Positions 1 through 9,334 of a DNA stretch of 64,000 bases are shown in pieces (the stretch's first letter is position 1; each line of letters starts with the position of its first letter). Under the pieces are notes generated by a model. The model did not search any database and was not told where the DNA came from. It saw only the letters and a list, made by a program, of their open reading frames with translations. A program made the position numbers and the translations under genes. The stretch covers positions 310,001 through 374,000 of the forward strand of contig NZ_CP098502.1 of assembly GCF_024220175.1 (NCBI RefSeq). The letters run 5' to 3'. The DNA is from Paraconexibacter antarcticus (lineage in GTDB: Bacteria > Actinomycetota > Thermoleophilia > Solirubrobacterales > Solirubrobacteraceae).

Positions 1-606
1 CTCGTCGTCCTGCGGGCCGACCACGTCGCCCGGGCCCGGCCCGCCGCGGCCGCGGCCGTCGTCGAGACGGTGAGCGCCCGGCGGCCGCTGACCGGCGTCC
101 CGACGATCCTGCCGGTGCTCGGCCACGCCACGGACGCCGCCGGCGCCCGCTGGGTCCGCGTCCGGCTCCCCGGGCGGCCGAACGGCCACGTCGGCTGGAT
201 CGCCACCGTGCAGACCGACGCGTCGTCCACCGAGTGGCTGCTCGCGCTCGACCTCTCCGCGCGGCAGGTCACCGTCTACCGCGACGGCCTGGTCGCCCGG
301 CGCTTCCGCGCGGTCGTCGGCAAGGCGTCCACGCCGACCCCGAGGGGCCGCTTCTTCGTCGAGGAGGCGGTGGCCCTCAGCGCGCGCGACGCGGGCGCGC
401 CATTCGCGCTCGCCACGAGCGCCCGCTCGAACGTCCTGCAGGAGTTCGACGGCGGGCCCGGTCAGATCGCGCTGCACGGGACGAACAACATCTCGGGCGC
501 GCTCGGGACCGCGTCCTCGCACGGCTGCGTCCGCGTCGCCACGAGCGCGATCCGCTGGCTCGCCGCCCGCATCGGCAGCGGCGTCCCGCTGATCGTCAGG
601 GCGTGA
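1..606 (+). CDS. L,D-transpeptidase (YkuD), 5' end outside window
   Basis: The frame is open from base 1, so the gene starts before the window; the GTG at 70 is only an internal codon. About 201 codons are visible. The first ~60 residues, ending near GHVGWI, look like an SH3-type cell-wall-binding segment. The rest is a YkuD catalytic domain with the family signature: His159 in HGTNN and the nucleophile Cys176 in SSHGCVR. Such enzymes form 3-3 peptidoglycan cross-links outside the membrane, so a signal peptide is expected in the missing part. The 3' end overlaps the convergent small gene by 11 bp. Function is secure, the true length unknown. Confidence 0.93.
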   Translation, partial: LVVLRADHVARARPAAAAAVVETVSARRPLTGVPTILPVLGHATDAAGARWVRVRLPGRPNGHVGWIATVQTDASSTEWLLALDLSARQVTVYRDGLVARRFRAVVGKASTPTPRGRFFVEEAVALSARDAGAPFALATSARSNVLQEFDGGPGQIALHGTNNISGALGTASSHGCVRVATSAIRWLAARIGSGVPLIVRA

Positions 607-760
607 CGGCGGGGCCGACGAGCGCGACCGCGAGCGCACGCGGCACCGACCCCTCGCCGTGCGCCTTGCGGTCGGCGTGGATGAGGTACGCCATCGCCGC
701 CGCCACCACGAGCAGCGCGAGCAGGAACTTCCAGCCGTAGGTGCGCAGCCACTCGCCCAT
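596..760 (-). CDS. Small predicted membrane protein (54 aa)
   Basis: A 54-codon ORF on the minus strand starts at ATG 760 and ends inside the 3' end of the L,D-transpeptidase gene. It begins MGEWLRTYGWKF, followed by a clear hydrophobic stretch (about residues 12-28, LLALLVVAAAMAYLI), then a charged hinge HADRKAHGEG and a second weak hydrophobic stretch. This fits a one- or two-pass membrane peptide. I do not recognise a family. It lies 12 bp downstream of the HAD gene on the same strand, so it is probably co-transcribed with it. The short length means chance coding cannot be excluded; conservation of the peptide in relatives would settle it. Confidence 0.5.
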   Translation of the reverse strand: MGEWLRTYGWKFLLALLVVAAAMAYLIHADRKAHGEGSVPRALAVALVGPAVTP

Positions 761-772
761 GTCGCCGGGAGC

Positions 773-1591
773 CTACGCCCGCTCGGCGAGCGTCGTCACG
801 ACCGCCTCGTAGACGCCGGCGCCGTACCCGGCCTCGGTGATCCGGACGGTGCCCTCCGCGGCGCCGACGGCCTCCCGCATCGACGGGTCCTGCTCGATCG
901 CGTTCGCCATGAGCCAGAAGGTGCGCACGGCGGCCGCCATCTGCAGGTCCTCGCGCGAATCGCCGCAGGCGATCGTCTCGTCGCGCTCGTAGGCCCGGGC
1001 CTGCCGGTGGAAGGCGAGCCCGGCCGCCTTGGAGACCGTGCGCGGGACGAGGTGGTAGGCGCGCACCTGGTCGAGGGCCGCGAGGTCCGGGGAGCGGCGG
1101 TGCACGCCGCCGTTGTCGAGCAGCCGCAGCGAGCCGAAGCCGTGCTGCTGGAGCAGCGCGTCGGCCTCGGCGGTGTCGACGTGCCCGCGCAGCAGGTGGC
1201 TCACCTCGCGCCCGGCGGACCAGGGCAGGTGCTCCTCCAGGCGGCCGCGGTAATGCTCGAGCAGCAGCGCGGGCGCGCCCGCCGCCGCGACCTGCTCGTG
1301 GATCGACTGCGCGCCGGGCTGCCACTCGCCCGTGAGCCAGTGCACCTCGCCGTCGAGCAGGACGCCTGCGCCCGCCTCGAAGACCGCGGACGTCTGGCCG
1401 AGCAGCCGGGCGGTCTCGGCGATCGTCCGCTGCCCGCGCCCGGTGACGATGCAGAGCTCGACCCCGGCCCGCGCGCACGCCTCGATGGCGCGGGCGCCGA
1501 GCAGGCTCGGCTTCCTCTCGCCGCCGAGGAAGAGGTTCCCGCCGGGCCCGAGGAGGGTCCCGTCAAGGTCGACGTACACGCAGCGCAGCAC
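773..1591 (-). CDS. HAD-superfamily phosphatase (Cof/MPGP-like)
   Basis: A 272-aa cytoplasmic HAD hydrolase beginning at GTG 1591. Motif I is DLDGT (nucleophile Asp8, acid/base Asp10), motif II the Thr of VTGRG near residue 50, and motif IV is GDSRED at about 210-215, which holds the Mg-binding aspartates. The long insert between motifs II and III is the type IIB cap seen in Cof, sucrose-phosphate and mannosyl-3-phosphoglycerate phosphatases. The substrate is therefore probably a sugar phosphate, but nothing in the neighbourhood fixes which one. Family call is firm, substrate is not. Confidence 0.88.
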   Translation of the reverse strand: MLRCVYVDLDGTLLGPGGNLFLGGERKPSLLGARAIEACARAGVELCIVTGRGQRTIAETARLLGQTSAVFEAGAGVLLDGEVHWLTGEWQPGAQSIHEQVAAAGAPALLLEHYRGRLEEHLPWSAGREVSHLLRGHVDTAEADALLQQHGFGSLRLLDNGGVHRRSPDLAALDQVRAYHLVPRTVSKAAGLAFHRQARAYERDETIACGDSREDLQMAAAVRTFWLMANAIEQDPSMREAVGAAEGTVRITEAGYGAGVYEAVVTTLAERA

Positions 1592-1645
1592 CGCCGGGCA
1601 GCGTACCGGCGGGGCGCCCGCGGCCGCGGCCGCCCCGCCCGCGGA

Positions 1646-2182
1646 TCAGGCGGCGGCCGCGGCCGCCGCCGGCGTCGTCCCGCCGACCGGGGGGATGAGG
1701 CCCGCCTCGGTCGCCTTCAGGACGGCGGCGGTCCCGCCGACGCCGGCGGCGAGCTGCGCGAAGGCGCTGAACAGGCTGCCCTCGTCGGCGTCGCGGAACC
1801 AGTCGAGCGAGAGCGACCCCGGGCCCTGCGCGGTGATCGCGAAGACCGCCGCCATGAGGACGAGGTTGTACTCGAAGCCGTTCTTCGTCGCCCACGGCCC
1901 GTTCTGGGCGTGGACCTTGTGGATCGCCATCGCCATCGTGCCCGTCACCGCGGTCGCGCCGAGCGGCGTGAGGAACCCGGCCGCGAGCAGCGCGCCGCCG
2001 CCGGCCTCCGCGGCGCCGGCCACGGTCGCGTGCGTCCGGCCGGGCGTCAGGCCCATCGACTCGAACGCCTCCCCGGTCTTCTCCAGGCCGCCGCCGCCGA
2101 AGGCGCCCGTCAGCTTCTGCAGGCCGTGCCCGACGAACAGCCCGCCGACCACCACGCGCAACACCGTCATTCCGAGTCTCAT
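1646..2182 (-). CDS. DoxX-family membrane protein
   Basis: Start chosen at ATG 2182 (MRLGMTVLRVVVGG) because AAGGAG lies about 7 bases upstream; an upstream extension in the same frame is unhydrophobic and crosses the divergent promoter. The 178-aa product has four hydrophobic segments and the DoxX hallmark near the N-terminus, GGLFVGHGLQKL, plus GGGALLAAGFLTPLGA in the second helix. DoxX proteins are small integral membrane proteins linked to redox and respiratory homeostasis; the biochemical role is not defined. The C-terminus ends in an alanine run encoded by a GCC-rich tract. It is transcribed divergently from the helicase gene, 71 bp apart. Confidence 0.87.
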   Translation of the reverse strand: MRLGMTVLRVVVGGLFVGHGLQKLTGAFGGGGLEKTGEAFESMGLTPGRTHATVAGAAEAGGGALLAAGFLTPLGATAVTGTMAMAIHKVHAQNGPWATKNGFEYNLVLMAAVFAITAQGPGSLSLDWFRDADEGSLFSAFAQLAAGVGGTAAVLKATEAGLIPPVGGTTPAAAAAAA

Positions 2183-2253
2183 GTCTTCTCGCTCCTTGGG
2201 GATTTCCGGGACGCGGCCCCGCCGGACGCGCGCTACCTTCGACTCCTCCCCGT

Positions 2254-4551
2254 ATGGCGACCGTCCCAATCACGAGCCCGCTCGGGCCCGACCCCGACGA
2301 CCCGTGGCACGCCCTCATCGAGACCGGTCGCGGGGACGAGCGCCTCGTCCGGGAGGCCCTCGACCGCCCGCGGGACGCGCGCACCGTCGCGATCCCGGGG
2401 GAGCTGCACCCGCTCGTCGCCGAGGCGCTCGGGCGCCGCGGCATCGACCGCCTCTACACGCATCAGGCCGAGGCGCTCGAGGCCGCGTGGGACGGACCGA
2501 CGATCGTCACGACGGGGACCGCGTCGGGCAAGTCGCTGTGCTTCACGCTGCCGACCCTCGACGTCCTCTGCCGCGACCCCAAGGCGCGCGCGATCTACCT
2601 CTACCCGACGAAGGCGCTCGCGCAGGACCAGGCCCGTTCGCTGCACGCGTTCGGCCTCCACAAGCAGGTCCGCCCGGCGATCTACGACGGCGACACCCGG
2701 CAGGAGGACCGTCGCGCGATCCGCAAGAACGCGAACCTCATCCTCACGAACCCGGACATGCTGCACACGGGCGTGCTGCCGCACCACCGGCTCTGGGGGG
2801 ACCTCTTCGCGAACCTCGCGGTCGTCGTCGTCGACGAGGCGCACGTCTACCGCGGGGTGTTCGGCTCGCACGTCGCCAACGTCCTGCGCCGCCTGCGTCG
2901 GATCGCGCACGCCTACGGGACCGACCCGCGCTTCCTCCTCGCGAGCGCGACGATCGCCAACCCCGTCGAGCTCGCCGAGCGGCTGACGGGCCTCGACGAC
3001 ATCGCGCTCGTCGACGACGACGGCGCGCCGGGCGCCCGCCGGCAGATCGCGATGTGGAACCCGCCGGTCGTCGACGACGTCCTGCAGACGCGCGGCAGCC
3101 CGATGGCCGAGGCGGCGGAGATCGTGGCGGACCTCGTGCGCGAGGGCGCGCGGACGATCTGCTTCATCAAGTCCCGCAAGGGCGTCGAGCTCGTCGCGAA
3201 GCTCACCCGCGAGCGCCTCGACAAGCACCAGGCCGAGCGCGTCGCCCCCTACCGCGCCGGCTACACGCCGCAGCAGCGCCGCGAGCTCGAGGCGCAGCTC
3301 ACCCGCGGGGACCTGCTCGCGGTCATCACGACCGACGCGCTCGAGCTCGGCATCGACATCGGCTCGCTCGACGCGTGCGTCGTCGTGACCTTCCCGGGGA
3401 CGGTCGCCTCCCTGCGGCAGATGTGGGGGCGGGCAGGCCGGCGCGGGCGCGGCCTCGCCGTCTACATCGCGGGGGACGACGCCCTGGACCAGTTCTTCTG
3501 CCGCCACCCGGACGAGTTCCTCGACCGCCCCGTCGAGTCCGCGATCCTCGACCACGAGAGCGAGGAGATCCACGCCGCGCACCTGCTGTGCGCCGCGCAC
3601 GAGGGGCCGATCGACCCGGTGCGGGACGTCGAGACGCTCGGGGACGGCGTGCGGACCGCCTGCGAGGCGCTCGTCTCCGTCGGCCTGCTCGTCGAGCGGC
3701 GCGGGACGTACGTCCTGCGCCAGGCGGACGACTACCCGGCTGCCCGCGTCTCCCTCCGCTCCGCGTCACCGGACTCCGTCGCGATCGTCGACCTCTCCAG
3801 CGGCGAGCTGCTCGGCACCGTCGACGCGGCGCGCTCGCACACGACCGTCCACGACGGCGCCGTCTACCTGCACCAGGGGCGCTCCTACGAGGTCCGCGAG
3901 CTCGACCTCGACGGGCGCCGCGCGCTCGTCGAGCCGTTCGACGGGGACTGGTACACGCAGCCGAAGAAGGAGACGGAGACCTTCGTCGAGAAGCTCCTCG
4001 ACCGCCGCGACACGATGGGCGTCGTCCTCTCCTACGGCGTCGTCACCGTCACCGACACGGTCCACGCCTACCAGCGCAAGCGGCTGCCCTCGCAGGAGGT
4101 CATCGATCTGCAGACGCTCGACCTGCCGCCGCTCGCCTTCACGACGCGGGCGCTGTGGTACGAGCTCGGCGCCGACGTCCTGGACGGCCTGCCGCGGGAG
4201 GCCCTCCTGGGCGCGCTGCACGCCGTCGAGCACGCGCAGATCGCCGTCCTGCCCCTCATCGCGATGTGCGACCGCTGGGACATCGGCGGCCTCTCGACGA
4301 ACCTGCACCCGCAGACCGGTGGCCCGGCGATCTTCATCTACGACGGGCACCCCGGCGGCATCGGCATCACGCGGCAGGGCTTCGCGTCCTTCGAGCGGCT
4401 CGCCGCGGACGCCGCGCGGCTCATCGGCGAGTGCCCGTGCGAGTCCGGCTGCCCGTCGTGCGTGCAGTCGCCGAAGTGCGGCAACCTCAACGACCCGCTC
4501 CACAAGGCGGGAGCCCTCGAGGTGCTCGGTCGGATGCTCGCGCGGCGCTGA
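2254..4551 (+). CDS. DEAD/DEAH helicase with C-terminal DUF1998 (MrfA/YprA-like)
   Basis: A 765-aa superfamily 2 helicase. Walker A is TGTASGKS (about 87-94), the DEAH box is VVVDEAHVY (about 193), motif III is LASATI, and helicase domain C carries TTDALELGID and QMWGRAGRRG. The C-terminal ~200 residues contain the DUF1998 metal site: four cysteines in CPCESGCPSCVQSPKCGN (about 727-745). This layout is that of Bacillus MrfA (YprA), a 3'-5' DNA helicase of a mitomycin-lesion repair pathway; in MrfA an exonuclease partner (MrfB) is usual, but none is adjacent here. Identity to the family is clear; DNA-repair use is inferred from the family. Confidence 0.9.
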   Translation: MATVPITSPLGPDPDDPWHALIETGRGDERLVREALDRPRDARTVAIPGELHPLVAEALGRRGIDRLYTHQAEALEAAWDGPTIVTTGTASGKSLCFTLPTLDVLCRDPKARAIYLYPTKALAQDQARSLHAFGLHKQVRPAIYDGDTRQEDRRAIRKNANLILTNPDMLHTGVLPHHRLWGDLFANLAVVVVDEAHVYRGVFGSHVANVLRRLRRIAHAYGTDPRFLLASATIANPVELAERLTGLDDIALVDDDGAPGARRQIAMWNPPVVDDVLQTRGSPMAEAAEIVADLVREGARTICFIKSRKGVELVAKLTRERLDKHQAERVAPYRAGYTPQQRRELEAQLTRGDLLAVITTDALELGIDIGSLDACVVVTFPGTVASLRQMWGRAGRRGRGLAVYIAGDDALDQFFCRHPDEFLDRPVESAILDHESEEIHAAHLLCAAHEGPIDPVRDVETLGDGVRTACEALVSVGLLVERRGTYVLRQADDYPAARVSLRSASPDSVAIVDLSSGELLGTVDAARSHTTVHDGAVYLHQGRSYEVRELDLDGRRALVEPFDGDWYTQPKKETETFVEKLLDRRDTMGVVLSYGVVTVTDTVHAYQRKRLPSQEVIDLQTLDLPPLAFTTRALWYELGADVLDGLPREALLGALHAVEHAQIAVLPLIAMCDRWDIGGLSTNLHPQTGGPAIFIYDGHPGGIGITRQGFASFERLAADAARLIGECPCESGCPSCVQSPKCGNLNDPLHKAGALEVLGRMLARR

Positions 4552-4687
4552 CCCCGACCGCGCCGCGGGCGCCCCTGCAACGCGCCACCCGGCCCGCTGC
4601 AGCTTCTCCGGACCCTGAACCCCGGCAAAGCTGCGCAAAGCTGCCGCGGGCCTGGAGGGCGGGGCCCCCGATCCCGAGTCTCCGTCC

Positions 4688-5704
4688 ATGCCGGGGTTGT
4701 GGCAGAGAGGGACGACGGGCATCGCCGGGGGACTCCTGGCGGCGATGCTCCTCGTCACGCCTGCGCACGCCGTGGACACCGGCGGGGCGAGTGCCCCGCC
4801 GATCCGCGGCAGCGTCGGCGGAGTGGAGTACGGCAGCCCGCTCAAGGGGGCGCAGGCGCCGCGCGCGACCCGGTTCGCGGTGACTCCACGCACGGTGACG
4901 GCGGGTGGCAGCCCGCCGTCCATCGTGCTGCGCATCGACCAGCAGGGCGTCCCGCGGGTGCTCGCGCGCATCGTCGTCTCCCGGCCGCGGGGCCGCCCGA
5001 TCACGATCGCGCTCGGCGCCGTCCCGGTCGGGCACGTCCTGCGCCCGCGCTGGCCGAAGGGCGTCGCGCTCGTCGCCGGCCGCTACACGTTCCGCGTCCA
5101 CGCCGCCGACCAGGGCGGTCTGCAGCTCGCGCGTCCGCATGTCGCCCCCGGCCGCGCGGTGCTCGTCGTCCGCCCCCGGCCCCGCCCGAAGCCGAAGCCG
5201 AAGCCGAAGCCGAGGCCGAAGGCCGTCCCGAAGCCCGTCGCCGTGCCCGTCGTCCCCGCGCCGGCGCCGGTGCTCACGCCGGTGACGGTGGCGGGCGGCG
5301 TCTTCCCGGTGCAGGGCCCGTACCGCTTCGGCGACCTCTTCGCCGCGCCGCGCCAGGGCTACAGCCACCAGGGTGTCGACATCCTCGCCGCGCAGGGCCT
5401 CCCCGTCGTCTCGCCGACGGCGGGCACGATCCGCTACACCGACTACCAGGCGTCGGCCGCGGGCGAGTACGTCGTCGAGCGGCTCGCCGATGGTCGCGAC
5501 ATCTTCCTCGCGCACTGCGTCCGCCACTCGACCGCCGTCGCACCGGGGCAGACCGTCGCGGCCGGCACCCTGCTCTGCCGCGTCGGCCAGACCGGTGACG
5601 CGACCGGCCCGCACCTGCACTTCGAGCTGTGGCCGCAGGGCTGGCGCGACGTGAAGGGGACGGCCCCCGCCGATCCGCTGCCGCAGCTGCGGGCCTGGGC
5701 CTGA
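4688..5704 (+). CDS. Secreted M23 (LytM-type) peptidase with Pro-Lys linker
   Basis: 338 aa. Residues 1-28 are a signal peptide (hydrophobic GGLLAAMLLV, cleavage near AHAVD). An Ig-like beta segment (about 60-160) is followed by a linker of alternating Pro-Lys/Arg (about 165-185) suited to crossing the wall. The C-terminal LytM domain carries the zinc ligands: HQGVD (His228, Asp232) and the HLH pair in PHLHFELW (about 308-310), with LAHC supplying a further active-site His. It is expected to cut peptidoglycan cross-bridges or activate an amidase. The last motif is intact, so it should be active. It stands alone, with a 136-base structured-looking leader. Confidence 0.9.
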   Translation: MPGLWQRGTTGIAGGLLAAMLLVTPAHAVDTGGASAPPIRGSVGGVEYGSPLKGAQAPRATRFAVTPRTVTAGGSPPSIVLRIDQQGVPRVLARIVVSRPRGRPITIALGAVPVGHVLRPRWPKGVALVAGRYTFRVHAADQGGLQLARPHVAPGRAVLVVRPRPRPKPKPKPKPRPKAVPKPVAVPVVPAPAPVLTPVTVAGGVFPVQGPYRFGDLFAAPRQGYSHQGVDILAAQGLPVVSPTAGTIRYTDYQASAAGEYVVERLADGRDIFLAHCVRHSTAVAPGQTVAAGTLLCRVGQTGDATGPHLHFELWPQGWRDVKGTAPADPLPQLRAWA

Positions 5705-5744
5705 ACGCCGGGGCGGCGACGCAGCCGTTGCTCCCGGCCGTTCG

Positions 5745-5761
5745 GCCGGACGCCGTCCGGC
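5745..5761. terminator. Possible bidirectional terminator hairpin
   Basis: A 7-bp perfect stem (GCCGGAC / GTCCGGC, 3-base loop) sits in the 64-bp gap between the convergent M23 and DUF3352 genes. No U-tract follows, which is common in this GC range, so the call rests on position and stem only. Confidence 0.35.
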
Positions 5762-5768
5762 TCGCGGC

Positions 5769-7364
5769 TCAGCCCTGGACGGGCACGTCCACCCGCAGCG
5801 ACAGCGACCGCACCCCCGCCCGCGCGGAGACGGTGACCGTGCCGAGCGCGGCGAGGACGACGCGCGCCTGGTCGGGCAGCCCGAGCAGCGGGACGAGCCG
5901 GTCGGCGAGCGCCGCGGAGGTGGCCGTCGCCACGAAGGCGCCGCGGCCGGTGACCTCGCCGCCCTCGGGGAAGGCGCCGGCGATGTCGTCGACGTTCGCC
6001 GCCGGGTCGGTCGAGGCGACGAGGATGTCGTCGCGCAGGCCGACGACGGCGATCGGGCTTCCGTCCTTCTTGATCGTGTAGGTGTCGTCGGCGGGCTGGT
6101 CGACCGAGAGGCCGCCGCCGGTGTCGACCCCGAGCGAGCCGAGCCCGAGCGACCCGGCGAGGCCCGCGAGCTGCCCGATCCGGCGCAGCTTCATGAGCGC
6201 GCCGCGGACGCCGTCGGCGTTGTTCGTCTCGGCCCGGAGCGTCACGTGGCCGTCGCCGGGGAACGTCACCGTCGAGGTGCCGGTGAGCGTCGCGAGGATG
6301 TCGTCCTCGATGTCGACCTGGGCGAACTTCGCCAGCAGGCCGGTGACCGAGTCGTACGGCTTGAGGAGATCGGGCTTCGTCAGGCGGATCGCCTTGAGGG
6401 CGAAGAAGATCGGCTGCGCGAGGTTGCGGACGGCGATCTTCACGTCGCCGTCGCCGACCGGGACGGGCGACGCGGGCCCGGTGACGATCGGGAGGTCGCT
6501 CTCGGCGGCGATGCTGTCGTCGGTCCGGATGCGGGCCTGGAGCCGCAGCCCGTCGCTCGTCGCGGTGACGCCGACGCCGGCCCCCTGGATCGCCGCGACC
6601 CACGGCATGCCGTCGATCCGCGGGAAGCGGCCCGCGAGCACGGTCTTCAGCGCCGGTCCGCTGATCGCGATGCGGGCGACGGCGGCGGACGGGTTCGCGC
6701 CCGAGTCGGCGCGCGCGGTGAACGCCGGGCGGGTGAGCCCCGAGGGCCCGCCGCCGCTGCGCCGCGCGCCGCGCTTGAGCGCCGAGCGGAGCGACCCGAG
6801 GTCGGACGCGAAGACGAGCAGCCGGTCGCGCTGCGCGATCGCGCCGCCGCCGTCCGCGCCGGCGCGGGTGTAGAGCGCCGCGGTGCGGTACCCGCCCGCC
6901 GGCGTCAGCGTCCCCTGGGAGACCTGGCCCTCGACGATGCTCGTCAGCGTCGCCTCGTCGGGGACGACCATTGCGGCGGTGACAGGCGCCTTGGCGGACG
7001 TCCCGTTCTTGGCGATGACGAGCGGCTCGCCCGCGAGCGCCTGCAGGTCGGAGGTGAGCGAGAGGCCGGTGTGCCCGGAGACGAACGCGTCGGCGGCCTT
7101 CGCCAGCGTGTCCGCCCCGGGCAGGCGCCCGAGCAGGTCGAGCGTCTGGCGCAGCGGCCCGGTCCCGGTGTCGGTGTCGATGACCGCGACGAGCGGGGCG
7201 GTCCGGGGGACCTGGCGGAGGGCTTCGGCGAGGGGGTCGCGGATGGTCACCGTCTTCACTGCTTTCTTCGGGCTGTCGCCGGCGGACAGCCAGACGGCGG
7301 TGAGCCCCGCCCCGGAGAAGGCGACGACGAGGGCGAGGACGGCGAGGACGCGGGGGCGGTTCAC
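5769..7364 (-). CDS. DUF3352-type membrane-anchored protein
   Basis: 531 aa from ATG 7364. A single N-terminal hydrophobic segment (VLAVLALVVAFSGAGLTAVW, about 5-25) acts as an anchor or uncleaved signal, followed by a ~500-residue extracytoplasmic part of alternating beta/alpha repeats rich in Ala, Gly, Asp. Repeated phrases such as PLVAVIDTDTG and PIAVVGLRDDILVAST match the DUF3352 pattern common in Thermoleophilia; the family has no established function. It begins 26 bp after the acyl-CoA ligase stop on the same strand, so the two are likely one transcript. No catalytic motif is visible. Confidence 0.7.
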   Translation of the reverse strand: MNRPRVLAVLALVVAFSGAGLTAVWLSAGDSPKKAVKTVTIRDPLAEALRQVPRTAPLVAVIDTDTGTGPLRQTLDLLGRLPGADTLAKAADAFVSGHTGLSLTSDLQALAGEPLVIAKNGTSAKAPVTAAMVVPDEATLTSIVEGQVSQGTLTPAGGYRTAALYTRAGADGGGAIAQRDRLLVFASDLGSLRSALKRGARRSGGGPSGLTRPAFTARADSGANPSAAVARIAISGPALKTVLAGRFPRIDGMPWVAAIQGAGVGVTATSDGLRLQARIRTDDSIAAESDLPIVTGPASPVPVGDGDVKIAVRNLAQPIFFALKAIRLTKPDLLKPYDSVTGLLAKFAQVDIEDDILATLTGTSTVTFPGDGHVTLRAETNNADGVRGALMKLRRIGQLAGLAGSLGLGSLGVDTGGGLSVDQPADDTYTIKKDGSPIAVVGLRDDILVASTDPAANVDDIAGAFPEGGEVTGRGAFVATATSAALADRLVPLLGLPDQARVVLAALGTVTVSARAGVRSLSLRVDVPVQG

Positions 7365-7390
7365 GAGGCGGCCCAGAACCTACCCGGCGC

Positions 7391-9205
7391 TCAACCGCCC
7401 GCGTACAGCGCCTCGATCTGCGCCGCGTACTTCTCCGCGATCGGACGGCGCTTGAGCTTCATCGTCGGGGTGAGCTCCGTGCCGCCCGGGAGCCACTCGT
7501 CGCCGAGGATGGCGAAGGATTTGATCTGCTCGACGCGCGCGAGGTGGGAGTTCGCCTCCTCGACCGCGGCGGTGAGCGCCGCGCGGACGTCGTCCCGCTC
7601 CGCGAGGTCGGACGCGGTGGCGCCCTCGATGCCGTGGGCGGCGGCGAACGCCGGCACCGCGTCGGGGTCGAGCACGAGCAGCGCGACGTTGTACGGCCGC
7701 CCGTCGCCGACGCAGAGCGCCTGGCCGATGAGCGGGTGCGCGCTCTTCAGGCGGCCCTCGATGTTCGCCGGGGACATGTTCTTCCCCGCCGCGTTGATGA
7801 TGAGCTCCTTCTTGCGGTCGACGATCGAGACGTACCCGTCCTCGTCGATCGCCGCGATGTCGCCGGTCTTCAGCCAGCCGTCGTCGGTCATCGTCTCGGC
7901 CGTCTTCTCCGGCTGGTCGCGGTAGCCGCGCATGACGAGCGCGCCGTGGACCTCGAGCTCCCCGTCCTCGGCGAGCCGCACCTGCGTCCCCGGGATCGGC
8001 TTGCCGACGGTCCCCATCCGGATCGCGCCGATCGGGTTGATGACGACGCAGCACGACGTCTCCGACATGCCCCACAGCTCGTGCAGCGGGAGGCCGAGCG
8101 CGAGGAAGAACTCGAGCACCGCGCGCGGGGTCGGGGCGGCGCCGACGACGATGTGGCGCGTCTGGTCGAGGCCGAGCTTCGCGCGCATCGGGCGCAGGAC
8201 GAGCTCGTCGAGCTTCGCGTGCTCGGCGGCGAGCGCGTCGTCGACCGGCTCGCCGGCGTTGCGGGCGGTGGCGACGAGTCCGCCGACCTCGAGGGCCCGC
8301 GCGATCGCGCCGCGGCGGGCCGGGTCGGTCTCGGCCGCGATGCCCGCGTCGAGCGCCGCCTTGAACTTCTCCCAGATCCGCGGGACCGCGCCGAAGACGG
8401 TCGGCCGGGCGTCGTGCAGCGCGGCGAGGATCTGCTTCGCGTCGGCGACCGAGGTCACCGTCGACCCGTGGACCATCGACGAGTAGTACGTCCCCCAGCG
8501 GTCGGCGATGTGCGCGTGCGGCAGGAAGGAGATGAGGCGGTCGCCCTCGCGTAGCGGCAGGACGGCCTCGCAGCCGCGCAGCTCGGCGAGGAGGTTCGCG
8601 TGGGTGAGCTCCACGCCCTTCGGCGGGCCGGTGGTCCCCGACGTGTAGATGAGCGTCGCGACGTCCTCGCCGGTGACGGCGCGCCACGCCGCGTCGAAGT
8701 CGAACGCCGGGTCGCCTCCGGCCTCGAGGTCCGCGAGCGTGCGCGTCCCCTCGACCTCGCCGTCGACGACGAAGACGTGCTCGACGCCGCCGCCGGCCGC
8801 CGCCTCGAGGACGGCACCCGCGAACTGCTGCTCGCAGACCACGACCCGGTTGCCCGCGTTGCCCATGAGGAACGCGATGTCCGACGGGGGCAGCGTGTTG
8901 TAGACGGAGAACGGCGTCGCCCCGAGGTGCATCGCCGCCGCGTCCACGAGCGCGAACTCCGGCCGGTTCGTCAGCATGATCGCGACGGCGTCGCCGCGGC
9001 GGACGCCGAGCGCCGCGAGCCCGGCCGCGATCGACCGCACGCGTGCGCCGTACTCGCCCCACGTGAGCTCCACGCCACCGCCGACGGTCCGCAGCGCGGT
9101 CAGCTCGGGGACGCGGGCGACCGTCGCCTGGAAGAGCTCGCAGAGGGTGGTGACCCCGGCGAGCGGGTCGGCGGCGACGGTCGGGGCGTCCTGGGACAGC
9201 GACAT
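7391..9205 (-). CDS. fadD: Long-chain-fatty-acid--CoA ligase (AMP-forming)
   Basis: 604 aa from ATG 9205, chosen because TAGGAG precedes it by about 6 bases; the frame is open further upstream but without a Shine-Dalgarno. It shows the ANL-superfamily motifs in order: phosphate loop TSGTTGPPKGVE (about 190), the linker motif ELWGMSET, the ribose-binding aspartate in WLKTGD, the hinge DRKKELI and the catalytic lysine region GKNMSPANIE. The long C-terminal half resembles mycobacterial FadD15-type enzymes. It activates fatty acids with ATP and CoA in the cytoplasm. First gene of a probable operon with the DUF3352 gene; divergent from the monooxygenase. Confidence 0.92.
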   Translation of the reverse strand: MSLSQDAPTVAADPLAGVTTLCELFQATVARVPELTALRTVGGGVELTWGEYGARVRSIAAGLAALGVRRGDAVAIMLTNRPEFALVDAAAMHLGATPFSVYNTLPPSDIAFLMGNAGNRVVVCEQQFAGAVLEAAAGGGVEHVFVVDGEVEGTRTLADLEAGGDPAFDFDAAWRAVTGEDVATLIYTSGTTGPPKGVELTHANLLAELRGCEAVLPLREGDRLISFLPHAHIADRWGTYYSSMVHGSTVTSVADAKQILAALHDARPTVFGAVPRIWEKFKAALDAGIAAETDPARRGAIARALEVGGLVATARNAGEPVDDALAAEHAKLDELVLRPMRAKLGLDQTRHIVVGAAPTPRAVLEFFLALGLPLHELWGMSETSCCVVINPIGAIRMGTVGKPIPGTQVRLAEDGELEVHGALVMRGYRDQPEKTAETMTDDGWLKTGDIAAIDEDGYVSIVDRKKELIINAAGKNMSPANIEGRLKSAHPLIGQALCVGDGRPYNVALLVLDPDAVPAFAAAHGIEGATASDLAERDDVRAALTAAVEEANSHLARVEQIKSFAILGDEWLPGGTELTPTMKLKRRPIAEKYAAQIEALYAGG

Positions 9206-9334
9206 CTGAGCTCCTAAGGGGTGGTACGTGCGCGTGAGGATGCTTTCAGGTTCCTCGTCGCCGGGGGTCAGGCCGCGTGGGCGGGGCGCGGCAGGGGACG
9301 GTGGCGGCGGCCTCCGCATTCGCGCGGTGCGTGA

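Noticed and set aside
1332-4883. Long plus-strand frame of 1183 codons over the DoxX and helicase region
   Set aside because: It crosses a divergent promoter and gives Arg/Pro-rich low-complexity protein; real genes with clear motifs occupy other frames.
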